This document shows positions 1 through 12,441 of a stretch of 40,714 nucleotides of DNA, one piece after another. The notes under the pieces were generated by a model that was given only the letters and a program-made list of their open reading frames with translations, made no database searches and was not told the DNA's origin. The position numbers and the translations under genes were made by a program. Positions within the stretch are counted from its first letter, which is position 1, and each line of letters begins with the position of its first letter. The stretch lies in contig PXTS01000057.1 of the NCBI GenBank assembly GCA_003022485.1, positions 1-40,714 on the forward strand, given 5' to 3'. The stretch comes from Bacteroidetes bacterium QS_8_68_28 (lineage in GTDB: Bacteria > Bacteroidota > Rhodothermia > Rhodothermales > Salinibacteraceae).

Positions 1-4443
<4,443 letters not shown>

Positions 4444-4502
4444 ATACGCGGGCACGTGGGGGGCCGGCGCAGGGCACGCCTGCTACGCGGGCTCTACTTT
4501 TG

Positions 4503-4520
4503 AAAAGTCGTTTGACTTTC
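4503..4520. terminator. Possible bidirectional terminator between convergent genes
   Basis: aaagtc-gttt-gacttt forms a 6-bp stem with a 4-nt loop in an AT-rich patch, unlike the GC-rich surroundings. It lies between the stop of the hybrid kinase and the stop of the convergent pentapeptide gene. The stem is weak, so this is tentative. Confidence 0.3.
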
Positions 4521-4521
4521 G

Positions 4522-5649
4522 TCAGGTACTTTGGGACGCGACATTGCGTCCTGCGGACGGAACCGTTGCCGCCCCGTCGCCGCCACCGGGCGCGCTCGTC
4601 TCAATCGTACCGGCCTGGGAACGGCTCTCCCCTCCATCGCCAGGGGCCTCGAAGAGATGCGGGTGCGCGCCCTGGAGGTGCTCGCGCAGGGCGTCGTCGA
4701 GGGCGGCCTCGTAGAGGGTGGCCGCCTGCCCCAGCGCGTCGGTGTCTTCCTCGGCGAGCCGCACGCCCGAGAGGTCGGCGGCACGCAGGATGGCCCCGTC
4801 CAGCGAGGTCCCGCGCAGGTCGGCCTTGCGGAGGGTGGCGCCGGTGAGGTCGGCTTTGTCGAGGCGGGTGCCCGCCAGCCTCGCCCCGGTGAGGTTGGCC
4901 TCGCGGAGGGTAGCGCGGCCCAGGTTGGCTTCCTCGAGAGCGGCCGCGCGCAAGTTGGCGCCGCTCAGGTTCGCGCGCTCCAGCTCGATGCCGCGCAGGG
5001 TTGCGTACTGAAGGTCCGCCTCTTCGAGGTCGGCCCCGCGCAGGTCGGCCTTCTCGGCGTGGGCGCGTTCCATGTCGGTGGTGCGCAGGTTGGCCCCGCG
5101 CAGGTCGGCGGCTTCGAGGCGGGCGCTTTCGAGGTCGGCGGCTTCGAGGGCGGCCCCGGCCAGCAGCGAGCCGGCGAGTTCAGCCCGGCGCAACGTGGCC
5201 TCTTCGAGATTTGCGCCCCAGAGGTTCGAGTTGTTGAGCCGCACGTTTTCGAGGCTGGCGCCTTTGAGGTGGGCCTCCGGCAGCTCCAGCCCCTCGGTCA
5301 CGCCGCTGCGGTTGAGCCGCCGCACGTTGCTGACGATGCGGTGAGAGGCCACCGGCGAGCGCCAGCCGAGGGCGTCTTCGATCTCCTCGCGGTAGCGGTT
5401 TTTGCGCTCGCGCCGGTCGGCCACGCTGCTCAGCCAAAGAAGCAGCCAGCCGAGGATGAGCAGGTCCAGCAGGATGCCGTAGGATTCGGCCACGAGGTTG
5501 ACCTTCAACTCCTTCACCGCCGGGGAGAAGAAAAACGGCAGCGACACCGGCACCACCAGCGCAGCGGTGAATAGAAACACCAGGAACACCATTAGCACGG
5601 GGCTTTCAGCCGCGAGCTCTTCGAACTTGTCCTGGAGGCGCTTCTTCAT
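4522..5649 (-). CDS. Pentapeptide-repeat membrane protein
   Basis: 375 aa from ATG at 5649 (MKKRLQDKFEELAAES). The ORF track runs on to 6435, but the upstream part is low-complexity shadow sequence. Two hydrophobic segments lie at about 19-45 (VLMVFLVFLFTAALVVPVSL) and 60-80 (GILLDLLILGWLLLWL). From about residue 120 to 330 there are tandem A(D/N)LXX pentapeptides (GANLEEATLRRAELAGSLL), which fold as a right-handed quadrilateral beta-helix. The C-terminus is a polar tail. By family this is a membrane-anchored pentapeptide-repeat protein; the target is unknown, and the gyrase-mimic role of Qnr proteins should not be assumed. It is convergent with the upstream kinase and divergent from the next gene. 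Confidence 0.9.
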   Translation of the reverse strand: MKKRLQDKFEELAAESPVLMVFLVFLFTAALVVPVSLPFFFSPAVKELKVNLVAESYGILLDLLILGWLLLWLSSVADRRERKNRYREEIEDALGWRSPVASHRIVSNVRRLNRSGVTEGLELPEAHLKGASLENVRLNNSNLWGANLEEATLRRAELAGSLLAGAALEAADLESARLEAADLRGANLRTTDMERAHAEKADLRGADLEEADLQYATLRGIELERANLSGANLRAAALEEANLGRATLREANLTGARLAGTRLDKADLTGATLRKADLRGTSLDGAILRAADLSGVRLAEEDTDALGQAATLYEAALDDALREHLQGAHPHLFEAPGDGGESRSQAGTIETSAPGGGDGAATVPSAGRNVASQST

Positions 5650-5970
5650 GAGAGCGAACGGGTGAGGGCGAAGGCGGGAAGAAGCAACGCGACGGCCGGG
5701 CCGGGGGGAGGCGCGGCTCGTTCTTGCAGCGCCGGCCGCGCGGGAGAGCGCGGGCAAAGAACACAAATCAAAAACCCGGCCACTTTGGGCAGGCACCGCG
5801 TGAAAGCGCGCCCCGTTCCGCGTTGCACTTGCGTGCGGACGCCGGCAAACGTGATCTTTACAAAAACGACGCTGGCTGCCCCGTATGCTTACAGGCAGGG
5901 CCGCGCCTCTGGCGCTGCGGCCGAACGCTCCTTTTCGCTGAATGCTTCCCTCCTCGACTGTCGTTTTGCC
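5650..5970. other. Intergenic region between divergent genes
   Basis: 321 nt between divergent starts. No convincing ORF, repeat or consensus promoter was found. The sequence just before 5971 is C/T-rich (cttccctcctcgactg), like other leaders in the window. Confidence 0.5.
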
Positions 5971-6303
5971 ATGAACACCTACTTTCTCGTCTACCTGATC
6001 GGATACGGCCTCATGATTGCCGCCGTGTGGCTGGGCCTCGACGCGGCAGGCGTTTCGCAGACTTGGAAGCTCGTGGCGGCCGCCTTTCTGCTGGGGCTGG
6101 GCATCATCTACGCCTTCTCGCAGGCGCAGACGGACACGGCACAGCGCGAGCAGGCGCGCAACACCGGCGGCGGCAGCCCGCAGCAGGGGGGGGCGCCCCC
6201 GCAAAGCGGCCCACAGCAGGGAGGGACGTCGCAGCAAGGCGGCAGCCCGCAGCAGGGCGGGGCGCAAGGCAACAATCCACAGCAGGGTGGTGGACCCCAG
6301 TGA
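5971..6303 (+). CDS. Small membrane protein with Gln/Gly/Pro-rich tail
   Basis: 110 aa from ATG at 5971 (MNTYFLVYLIGYGLM). Two transmembrane segments lie at about 4-24 and 33-52 with a short loop between. The last 50 residues are repeats of the type GGSPQQGG / GGAPPQSG, with no charged residues, so probably disordered. The GC3-rich frame and compact hydrophobic domain support a real gene. The 5' extension of the ORF to 5662 has no coding character. I do not recognise a named family. It is followed 230 nt downstream by the flavoprotein gene on the same strand. Confidence 0.7.
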   Translation: MNTYFLVYLIGYGLMIAAVWLGLDAAGVSQTWKLVAAAFLLGLGIIYAFSQAQTDTAQREQARNTGGGSPQQGGAPPQSGPQQGGTSQQGGSPQQGGAQGNNPQQGGGPQ

Positions 6304-6533
6304 GGCGCACCCCCCAGGGCTGACGGATCGGGGAGGTGTGCCTGGCAAGCGCGTCCCCCCGTGGCCAGGCCCGGGGCGTTCCGTCCTGGCCGTGCGGGGT
6401 TTCCAGGAAACTCTCCTCGGTGTGGTCGTTGGCACAGGCGTGCCCGTCGCAGCTGTCCGTCCCGTGCGGAGGAGAGACGCGGCGCTTCGCGTTTTTTCTT
6501 CTCACCTCCTGCGGACGCTGTAGGCCACGTGGC

Positions 6534-8378
6534 ATGTGGGATTCGATCCGCGACGGGCTGGTGACGCTGGCGGAGCAGTACGGCGTCAATCCGGTCGTCT
6601 TCGTGGCCATCTACCTGAGCACGATCCCGCTCTACATGGCCTCCATCGGCTGGGTGGTGCGGCGGCTGTTGCGGGGGCGCTCCTACCTCCTGCCTGCCAC
6701 GCTGGCGGCGGGGTTTTACCTGTCCTCCTACATCTACGTGTTCGTCGAAGGGCGCAACCTCCCGCTCTGGGTGTACGGGGCGATGGCCGTCATGATCGGC
6801 GGCGGGGCCTACTTTACGATCCAGAACATCCGCAAGCGCACGGGGATGAACCCCAAGGACTGCACGCACGACCTCATCGTGATCGGGGGCGGCGCGGCGG
6901 GGCTCACGGCGGCGCGCTTTGGGGCGCGCATCGGGGCCGAGACGCTACTGGTCGAGCAGGGCCACTTCGGCCCGGTCGCCGAGGAGGGCACGCCCCAGCT
7001 AGGCGGTGACGCGACGTGGGAAGGGTGCGTGCCCTCCAAGACGCTCCTGCGAAGCGCGCGGGCGGCCCACCAGCAGCGCCACGCCTCACGCTACGGCCTC
7101 GAAGACCGCGATCCGGAGGTGGACTTCGCTGCCGTGATGGAGCACGTGCGCTCCGTGCGCCAGCAGGTCTTCGACGAGCGCAGCCACCCCGACCACCTCG
7201 AGGCGCTGGGGGCGGAGGTGCGCGCGGGCCGGGCACGCTTCTTGGGACCGCACACCGTCGAGATCGAGCAGAGCGACGGCGTGCACACCGCCAGCGCGCG
7301 CTACCTCGTCATCGCCGGCGGGGGCGACCCGAAGTCCCCGCCCATCGAAGGGCTCGACCAGACGCCCCACCTCACCAGCGCGTCGCTCTTCGAGATCAGC
7401 CGCCGGCCTGAACGGCTGCTCATCCTGGGGGGCGGCCCCATTGGGACGGAGATGGCGCAGGCGTTCCAGCGGCTGGGCTCGCAGGTGACGGTCGTCGAGG
7501 AGCGGGAGCGGATTCTTCCGAAAGACGATCCCGAGATGACCGGGCGCCTGCGCGAGCGGCTCGAAGCGGAGGGCGTGCGCTTCCGGCTCGGCGCCTCCGT
7601 GGAGCGCGTCGGCAAGCACGGCGCCGAGGAGGGCCTCGCCAGTGCCGTCTTCGCCGACATCCACAGCAGCGGCGACGGCGAGCCTGAGCGCATCGAGGCC
7701 GACGCGCTGCTGGTGGCGACCGGGCGCGGGGCGGCCCTCGAGGCGCTTCACCTGGAGGCCGCCGGCATCGAGCACACCGAGTGCGGCGTGACCGTCAGCA
7801 GCCGCTGCCGCACCAGCCAGCGCCACGTCTACGCCGCCGGCGACGTGACCGGGCGCTACCAGTTTACCCACATGAGCGAACACATGGCACGCGTGGCCGC
7901 CGTCAACGCGCTCCTCAAAGTGCCCCTCACGCTCGACACCGACCACGTGCCTTGGGGCACCTTTACCGACCCCGAGCTGGCCCACGTCGGTGCCACCCGG
8001 CAGCAGCTCGACGACGAGGGGACCGACTACGAGGTGCACCGCTTCGACTACGCCTCGCTTGACCGGGCCGCCGCCGAGGGCGAGTCCGAAGGCCTCATCA
8101 AAGTGTACGCCACCGAGTGGCGCGGCAAGATCCTCGGCGCGACGGTGCTGGGCGCGCGCGCCGGCGAGCTGATCTGCGAGTACGCCGTGGCCATGAAGCA
8201 CGGCGTGAGCCTGCACCGCCTGGCCGACACGGTGCATCCGTACCCCACCTACGGCCTCGCCGTCCGCCGCGCCGCCGACCGCTGGTACGCCAGCAAGCAC
8301 ACCGCCCGCGTCATCGACTGGATCAAGAGCATCTGCGACTACAGAGGCGAAGTGACCGACCCCGAGCACCTGGCGTGA
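6534..8378 (+). CDS. Membrane-anchored FAD/NAD(P) disulfide-reductase family protein lacking one redox Cys
   Basis: 614 aa from ATG at 6534 (MWDSIRDGLV). The N-terminal 105 residues contain three hydrophobic segments (PVVFVAIYLSTIPLYM, LLPATLAAGFYLSSYIYV, LWVYGAMAVMIGGGAYF), followed by a pyridine nucleotide-disulfide reductase. That part shows an FAD Rossmann motif (VIGGGAAGLTAARFGA), a second nucleotide motif (LLILGGGPIGTEMAQAF), YAAGDVTG, and a C-terminal dimerisation domain with HPYPTYG. The family active site is normally GGDC-x4-C-VPSK; here it reads GGDATWEGCVPSK, so the first cysteine is Ala160 (gcg at 7011) and only Cys165 remains. It resembles mercuric-reductase-like proteins of cyanobacteria and Salinibacter, but disulfide chemistry should be impaired, so a different electron-transfer role is likely. 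Confidence 0.85.
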   Translation: MWDSIRDGLVTLAEQYGVNPVVFVAIYLSTIPLYMASIGWVVRRLLRGRSYLLPATLAAGFYLSSYIYVFVEGRNLPLWVYGAMAVMIGGGAYFTIQNIRKRTGMNPKDCTHDLIVIGGGAAGLTAARFGARIGAETLLVEQGHFGPVAEEGTPQLGGDATWEGCVPSKTLLRSARAAHQQRHASRYGLEDRDPEVDFAAVMEHVRSVRQQVFDERSHPDHLEALGAEVRAGRARFLGPHTVEIEQSDGVHTASARYLVIAGGGDPKSPPIEGLDQTPHLTSASLFEISRRPERLLILGGGPIGTEMAQAFQRLGSQVTVVEERERILPKDDPEMTGRLRERLEAEGVRFRLGASVERVGKHGAEEGLASAVFADIHSSGDGEPERIEADALLVATGRGAALEALHLEAAGIEHTECGVTVSSRCRTSQRHVYAAGDVTGRYQFTHMSEHMARVAAVNALLKVPLTLDTDHVPWGTFTDPELAHVGATRQQLDDEGTDYEVHRFDYASLDRAAAEGESEGLIKVYATEWRGKILGATVLGARAGELICEYAVAMKHGVSLHRLADTVHPYPTYGLAVRRAADRWYASKHTARVIDWIKSICDYRGEVTDPEHLA

Positions 8379-8503
8379 GCCGGTCCGCCTCACGCGCCAA
8401 GCGGACATCCAGCGGCTGGCCGGCGAAACGGGGGCGGCAGTGACGCTCGGGCGCTGACGCTTCTACGCGCTGTGCGAACGCCGGCCCCGCCCTGCCGTTA
8501 AGG

Positions 8504-8533
8504 AACCCTACGCTCCAAACCCGAAACCCCCCC
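8504..8533 (+). repeat. 7-nt period array abutting the DUF2237 start
   Basis: Units aacccta, cgctcca, aacccga and aaccccc, then cc and the ATG at 8534. The sense strand has only two G residues. Confidence 0.6.
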
Positions 8534-8941
8534 ATGCCCACGACCGACGGCCACGCTACCAACGGAACTGCCTCCCCGCCGCAAAACGTGCTCGGCGAAG
8601 ACCTCCAGCCGTGCAGCCGCGACCCCATGACCGGCTTTTATCGAAGCGGTGCCTGCGAAACGGGGCCGCAGGATCTCGGCGCGCACGTCGTCTGCGCGCA
8701 GATGACGGAAGACTTCCTGCGCTTTACCAGAGAGCAAGGCAACGACCTCTCCACACCGCGCCCGCAGATGAACTTTCCCGGGCTCGACGCCGGCGACCAG
8801 TGGTGCCTGTGCGCCGCGCGTTGGCAGGAGGCGCTGGAGGCGGGCGTCGCGCCGCCGGTGGTATTGGAGGCCACGCACGAACAGGCGCTGGAGGCGCTGG
8901 ACCTGGAGGACTTGCGCAGCCACGCGGTAGAGGCGGAGTGA
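8534..8941 (+). CDS. DUF2237 family protein
   Basis: 135 aa. After about 18 low-complexity residues it carries the family's conserved block: NVLGEDLQPCSRDPMTGFYR, GACETGPQDLGAHVVCAQMT, FL.FT..QGNDLSTPRP, FPGL..GDQWCLCA.RW.EA, APPVVLEATHE.ALE. The conserved cysteines are present. The usual length of the family is about 120 residues, so this is full length. Its function is not established. ATG at 8534 follows directly on a 7-nt-period leader. The stop overlaps the first base of a 22-bp tandem repeat. Confidence 0.9.
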   Translation: MPTTDGHATNGTASPPQNVLGEDLQPCSRDPMTGFYRSGACETGPQDLGAHVVCAQMTEDFLRFTREQGNDLSTPRPQMNFPGLDAGDQWCLCAARWQEALEAGVAPPVVLEATHEQALEALDLEDLRSHAVEAE

Positions 8942-8983
8942 CCTCCACGCGTGTGAAATCAGACCTCCACGCGTGCGAAATCA
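8940..8983 (+). repeat. 22-bp tandem duplication at the DUF2237 stop
   Basis: gacctccacgcgtgtgaaatca is followed immediately by the same 22 nt with one t/c difference. The first copy starts on the last base of the DUF2237 stop codon. Confidence 0.85.
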
Positions 8984-9248
8984 TCCGAAGCGGTCAGGTC
9001 ACCGCTAACGCTCTCTTCACTGACTTCCGCAACGGCATGGTGGGGATCGAGGCGAAGGGCGGCGTCGAGGACCCCGAGTTCGAAGTCGTGGAAGACGAAG
9101 GGGCCGTCCGATGGATCTCGTCTCCCGGCGAAAGGAACGCCCGGAATCGGCCGTGATGCGTGCAGGCGCGCGGAGCAGCCGTTGCGCGGGACGGGCGACG
9201 TTGCCTACGTTGTGACGGCTGCCTCTCCTCCTCGCGACCGTCTTCCAG
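8984..9248. other. Intergenic, no supported gene
   Basis: A 173-nt open stretch to 9156 ends ...GVEDPEFEVVEDEGAVRW, possibly a tiny or decayed ORF starting at an ATG near 9038, but I recognise nothing in it. The last 30 nt before 9249 are C/T-rich. Confidence 0.4.
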
Positions 9249-10478
9249 ATGTCGCTCCGCTGTCTCTTTGTGGTGCAGGGAGAAGGGCGCGGCCACCTCA
9301 CCCAGGCGCTGGCGCTGCGCAAGATTCTCGAGCGCGCCGGCCACCGGGTGCCCGCCGTCCTGCTCGGGCGCAACCCCAACCGCGAGGTGCCGCCCTTCTT
9401 TATGGAAAAAATCGGCGCACCCGTCGAGCGGATCGACAGCCCCAGCTTTTTCATGGACGGGCACCGCCGCGCGATGGCCTCGCTGGGCCGGACGATCTGG
9501 AAGAACGTCCCGCTGATCGGGCCCTTCCGCGAGGGGCTGCGCCGCGTGGGCCGCACCATCGAGCGCGTACAGCCCGACGTGGTCATCAACTTCCACGAGG
9601 TGCTCGCGGGCGTGCACTACGCGCTGCGCGGCGGGCTGCTGGAGCACGCCCCGGCGGAGCTGCCGCCGCTGGTGTGCGTGGCCCACCAGTACCTGTTTCA
9701 GCACCCGGCGTACCCGTCTTTCCCTGAAGGAAGGGCGTGGGACCGTTGGTGGTTGCGCTTCTTCGTGGGGGCGACGCAGCTGGGAGCGACGAAGCGGCTG
9801 GCGCTCTCGCTCTACCCAGCCGCGCACCGGCGCGAGGAGGGCCTCGTCGTAATGCCGCCGCTCCTGCGCGAGAGGTTGACTGACCCACCGAGCAGCCCGC
9901 CGGTCGAGGAGGAACCCTTTTTTCTGATGTACCTCCTCAACAGCGGCTATGCCGAGGAGGTCATCTGCTGGCACCGGTGGAATCCGGGCGTGCGGCTGCA
10001 CTGCTTCTGGGACCGTCCGGGCGCCTCTGCCCGGGAGCGCTACGACGACACGCTGACCTTTCACGCCCTCGATGACGAGAAATTCCTGTCGATGATGAAA
10101 CGCTGCCGGGGGCTGGCCACCACGGCGGGTTTCGAGTCGGTCGGCGAGGCGCTCTACCTGGGCACGCCGGTCCTGATGGTGCCGGTGGAGGGTCACTTCG
10201 AGCAGCGCTGCAACGCCATCGACGGACAGCGCGCTGGGGCGGGCGTGGCCGCGCGCAGCTTCCGGACGGGAATGAGCCGCCTGCAGGCGCTCGCCCGATG
10301 CTACGAGCCGCGCGCGCGGCGCTTCCGCCGCTGGCTCGACGGGGCCGCCGGGCGCTTCGTGCGCGAGATCGAAGGGGCGGCCGCGGGGGAGCGGCCTTTC
10401 GTTTCCGCCGGGGCGCCGGGGGGCGACGGCGTTTCCGAGGAGGCCACGTTGCAGGGGGGCGTGACGCATGGTTCGTGA
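9249..10478 (+). CDS. Glycosyltransferase, MurG/UGT-like (COG1819 type)
   Basis: 409 aa from ATG at 9249. The N-terminal half begins LRCLFVVQGEGRGHLTQAL, the glycine-rich acceptor-side motif of GT-B enzymes, followed by ILERAGHRVPAVLLG. The C-terminal half has FESVGEALYLGTPVLMVPVE and GHFEQRCNA, the nucleotide-sugar binding region in which the E/Q pair contacts the donor. There is no signal peptide. By family it transfers a sugar from a nucleotide-sugar to a lipid or small-molecule acceptor at the cytoplasmic membrane face; the substrate cannot be told from sequence. It stands alone, with the next gene convergent 30 nt away. Confidence 0.85.
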   Translation: MSLRCLFVVQGEGRGHLTQALALRKILERAGHRVPAVLLGRNPNREVPPFFMEKIGAPVERIDSPSFFMDGHRRAMASLGRTIWKNVPLIGPFREGLRRVGRTIERVQPDVVINFHEVLAGVHYALRGGLLEHAPAELPPLVCVAHQYLFQHPAYPSFPEGRAWDRWWLRFFVGATQLGATKRLALSLYPAAHRREEGLVVMPPLLRERLTDPPSSPPVEEEPFFLMYLLNSGYAEEVICWHRWNPGVRLHCFWDRPGASARERYDDTLTFHALDDEKFLSMMKRCRGLATTAGFESVGEALYLGTPVLMVPVEGHFEQRCNAIDGQRAGAGVAARSFRTGMSRLQALARCYEPRARRFRRWLDGAAGRFVREIEGAAAGERPFVSAGAPGGDGVSEEATLQGGVTHGS

Positions 10479-10508
10479 GGCTGCCCTGCGAGCAACACGA
10501 ACCACGCC

Positions 10509-11852
10509 CTACGCACCACGTCCCCCTTCCACCTGCGCGACGACGCGGTGCGAGCCGCAGATCAGGAGCGCGTCGCCCGCACCGGCGTCGGCGAGGAAGC
10601 GTTGCCGGTGCGCTTCGGCGTCGCCGGTCGGGCCGACGGGGACGCCCCGGGCCTCCAGCACGTCGGCCAGCACGCCGGCAGAAAGGGCGCGTTCGCTTTC
10701 GAGAGCGACGGGCCACGCCTCGACGGAGCGTCGCTGGCCGACGTCGGCCAGCACGGCAGCGCAGGCATCGGCGTCCTTGTCGCGCATCAGGCCGAGGGCG
10801 ACGACGAGGCGGCCCTGCTGTCGGGAGAAGTGGTTGCGCCACGCGCGCAGCGTGGCGGCGAGGCTGTCGGGGTGGTGCGCCACGTCGGCCACCACGAGCG
10901 GGCGCTTCGAGAGCACCTCGAAGCGGCCCCGCAGCCCGGCATATCGACGCACTGCGGCAAACCCCTCGCGGACGGGAGCGGCGCTCGCCTCGGCTTCGCC
11001 CCAGAATAGCTCGGCGAGGCGCGCGGCGGTGGCGGCGTTGCCGGCCTGGTGGCGGCCGTAGAGTGGGAGGCGCAGGCCCCGGTAGCGGCGCAGCGGGGTC
11101 TGGAGGTCCAGTCGCAACCCGTTTTCGTCGAAGGTGATGTTGCGCAGCGTCGCCTCTTCTCGAGCGATGTGGAGCGGCGCCCCAGCGCCGGCAGCCGCGT
11201 CGCGGAGCGTCGCCAGCGCCTCGGGCGGCATCGGGCCGGCGACGGCGGGGACGTCTTTTTTGAGGATGCCCGCCTTCTCGCGCGCGACTTTGGCGAGCGT
11301 GTCGCCCAGCAGGTTCGTGTGCTCCAGGCTCACAGTGGTGACGGCGCATGCAGCGGGGGTGAGCGCGTTCGTCGCATCGAGCCGCCCGCCGAGGCCCACC
11401 TCCACGACGGCGTCGCCGGCCCCCTTTTCGGCGAAAAAGAGAAAAGAGAGCGCCACGGTGGCCTCGAAGAAGCTCACGCCGATGCGCTCGAAGTCGCCGC
11501 GGTAACGCTCGGCCGCCCCGGCGAGCCACGTGTCGGGAGCGGGCGTGCCGCCCGTGCGCATCCGCTCGTTCACCGCGAAGAGGTGCGGCGACGTGTGCAG
11601 CCCCACGGCGCGCCCGGCGGCCGTGCCGGCGGCGGCCACGAGCGCGGCGGTGGTGCCTTTGCCGTGGCTCCCGGCCACGTGCGCGCTACGGAATTGCTGC
11701 TGGGGATTCCCCATCGCACCCAGCAGCGCGCGGATGCGCCCGAGGCCCGGCTTGAAGGCCGCCCCCTCGCGCCCGGCGAAGCGCGGCAGCGCGAGGAGAT
11801 TGTCGATTGCCGATTGTCGATTGTCGATTGCGTGTTGCTCGCTTCGTTGCAT
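10509..11852 (-). CDS. folC: Bifunctional folylpolyglutamate/dihydrofolate synthase
   Basis: 447 aa from ATG at 11852; a GTG lies one codon upstream at 11855. FolC adds glutamate to dihydropteroate and tetrahydrofolates. Features seen: P-loop HVAGSHGKGTTAAL, TSPHL.AVNERM, the metal/ATP site EVGLGGRLDATN, SLEHTNLLGDTLAKVAREKAGI (the omega-loop region), ADVAHHPDS, and a C-terminal Rossmann-like domain (LVVALGLMRDKD). The first residues (MQRSEQHAIDNRQSAIDN) are encoded by a heptanucleotide repeat and replace the usual N-terminal helix, although LLALPRFAGREG and KPGLGRIRALL are kept. The stop of tsaE is 6 nt upstream of this ATG, so the two are probably co-transcribed and coupled. Confidence 0.93.
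   Translation of the reverse strand: MQRSEQHAIDNRQSAIDNLLALPRFAGREGAAFKPGLGRIRALLGAMGNPQQQFRSAHVAGSHGKGTTAALVAAAGTAAGRAVGLHTSPHLFAVNERMRTGGTPAPDTWLAGAAERYRGDFERIGVSFFEATVALSFLFFAEKGAGDAVVEVGLGGRLDATNALTPAACAVTTVSLEHTNLLGDTLAKVAREKAGILKKDVPAVAGPMPPEALATLRDAAAGAGAPLHIAREEATLRNITFDENGLRLDLQTPLRRYRGLRLPLYGRHQAGNAATAARLAELFWGEAEASAAPVREGFAAVRRYAGLRGRFEVLSKRPLVVADVAHHPDSLAATLRAWRNHFSRQQGRLVVALGLMRDKDADACAAVLADVGQRRSVEAWPVALESERALSAGVLADVLEARGVPVGPTGDAEAHRQRFLADAGAGDALLICGSHRVVAQVEGGRGA
11798..11830 (-). repeat. Heptanucleotide array inside the 5' end of folC
   Basis: Plus-strand units are gattgtc, gattgcc, gattgtc, gattgtc and gattg, a near-perfect 7-nt period. Read on the folC strand (caatcga) it codes for AIDNRQSAIDN. 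Confidence 0.95.
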
Positions 11853-11858
11853 CACGGC

Positions 11859-12383
11859 TCACGTTTCCTCTCTTCCTCTCTCTCCCGCTCCCACACGCAC
11901 CGATACGCGCCGCCGCTTTTCGCTCAGGTGCGCCAGGTGCAACCAGAGCATGTCCGTCGGCAGCACCGGTTCCACGTGCTCCGGCCACTCGACCAAGCAG
12001 ACGCCCTCGCCGAAGAAATACGTTTCGTAATCGACCGACGCCAGCCCCTCCGGCCCGCCCGAGAGGCGGTAGGCGTCGAGGTGAACAAAGGGCACCGCGT
12101 TGCCCGCCGCCGGGTGCCCCGCAGGCCAGCGGCCGTCATACTCGCGTGCAATGACGAACGTGGGGCTGCGCACGCTCCGCTCGGCGACGCCCAGTTCGCC
12201 AGCCACGCCCTTTGCGAGCTGCGTCTTGCCCGCTCCGAGGTCGCCGGAAAGCGCCACCACGGCGCCGGGGGCGAGCTGCCGGGCGAACCGCCGTCCCAAC
12301 GCGCGCGTGGCTTCCGGCGAGTCCGTCTCGGCCGGGAAGAGCGCGGTTGGACGTTGGTTTTCGGGCTTTGGACTGTTTTCCAT
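11859..12383 (-). CDS. tsaE: tRNA threonylcarbamoyladenosine biosynthesis ATPase TsaE
   Basis: 174 aa from ATG at 12383 (MENSPKPENQ). TsaE is the P-loop ATPase that works with TsaB and TsaD to make t6A at position 37 of ANN-decoding tRNAs. Visible motifs are Walker A SGDLGAGKTQLAKG, SPTFVIAREY (the conserved SPTF block), HLDAYRL and VEWPEHVEPVLP. The first 30 residues are low-complexity. The C-terminal tail (VRVGAGERGREET) comes from a purine-rich stretch. It lies 57 nt after porX and 6 nt before folC on the same strand. Adjacency of porX and tsaE is common in Bacteroidota. Confidence 0.93.
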   Translation of the reverse strand: MENSPKPENQRPTALFPAETDSPEATRALGRRFARQLAPGAVVALSGDLGAGKTQLAKGVAGELGVAERSVRSPTFVIAREYDGRWPAGHPAAGNAVPFVHLDAYRLSGGPEGLASVDYETYFFGEGVCLVEWPEHVEPVLPTDMLWLHLAHLSEKRRRVSVRVGAGERGREET

Positions 12384-12409
12384 CGGCAACGCTGCCTCGG
12401 CACAAAAAC

Positions 12410-12441
12410 CCGCACCCCCGCACTCCCGCGCTCCCGCGCTC
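12410..12441. repeat. 8-nt period array at the porX stop
   Basis: Plus-strand units are ccgcaccc, ccgcactc, ccgcgctc and ccgcgctc. On the porX strand this is G-rich and begins within the TGA stop (tca at 12440-12442). Confidence 0.75.

Noticed and set aside
4531-5574. 347-aa plus-strand ORF opposite the pentapeptide protein
   Set aside because: Its Gly/Val repeat pattern mirrors the complement of the pentapeptide repeats; the minus strand has membrane segments and family motifs.
6336-6533. N-terminal extension of the flavoprotein ORF
   Set aside because: No domain or signal features; the membrane module starts just after ATG 6534.
8940-8983. CRISPR-like direct repeat
   Set aside because: Only two units with no spacer between them and no cas genes.
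9038-9156. 39-aa ORF MVGIEAKGGVEDPEFEVVED
   Set aside because: Too short, no homologue recognised, no leader like those of real genes here.
8994-10505. 503-aa minus-strand ORF opposite the glycosyltransferase
   Set aside because: Arg/His/Pro-rich shadow without motifs; the plus frame has clear GT-B motifs.
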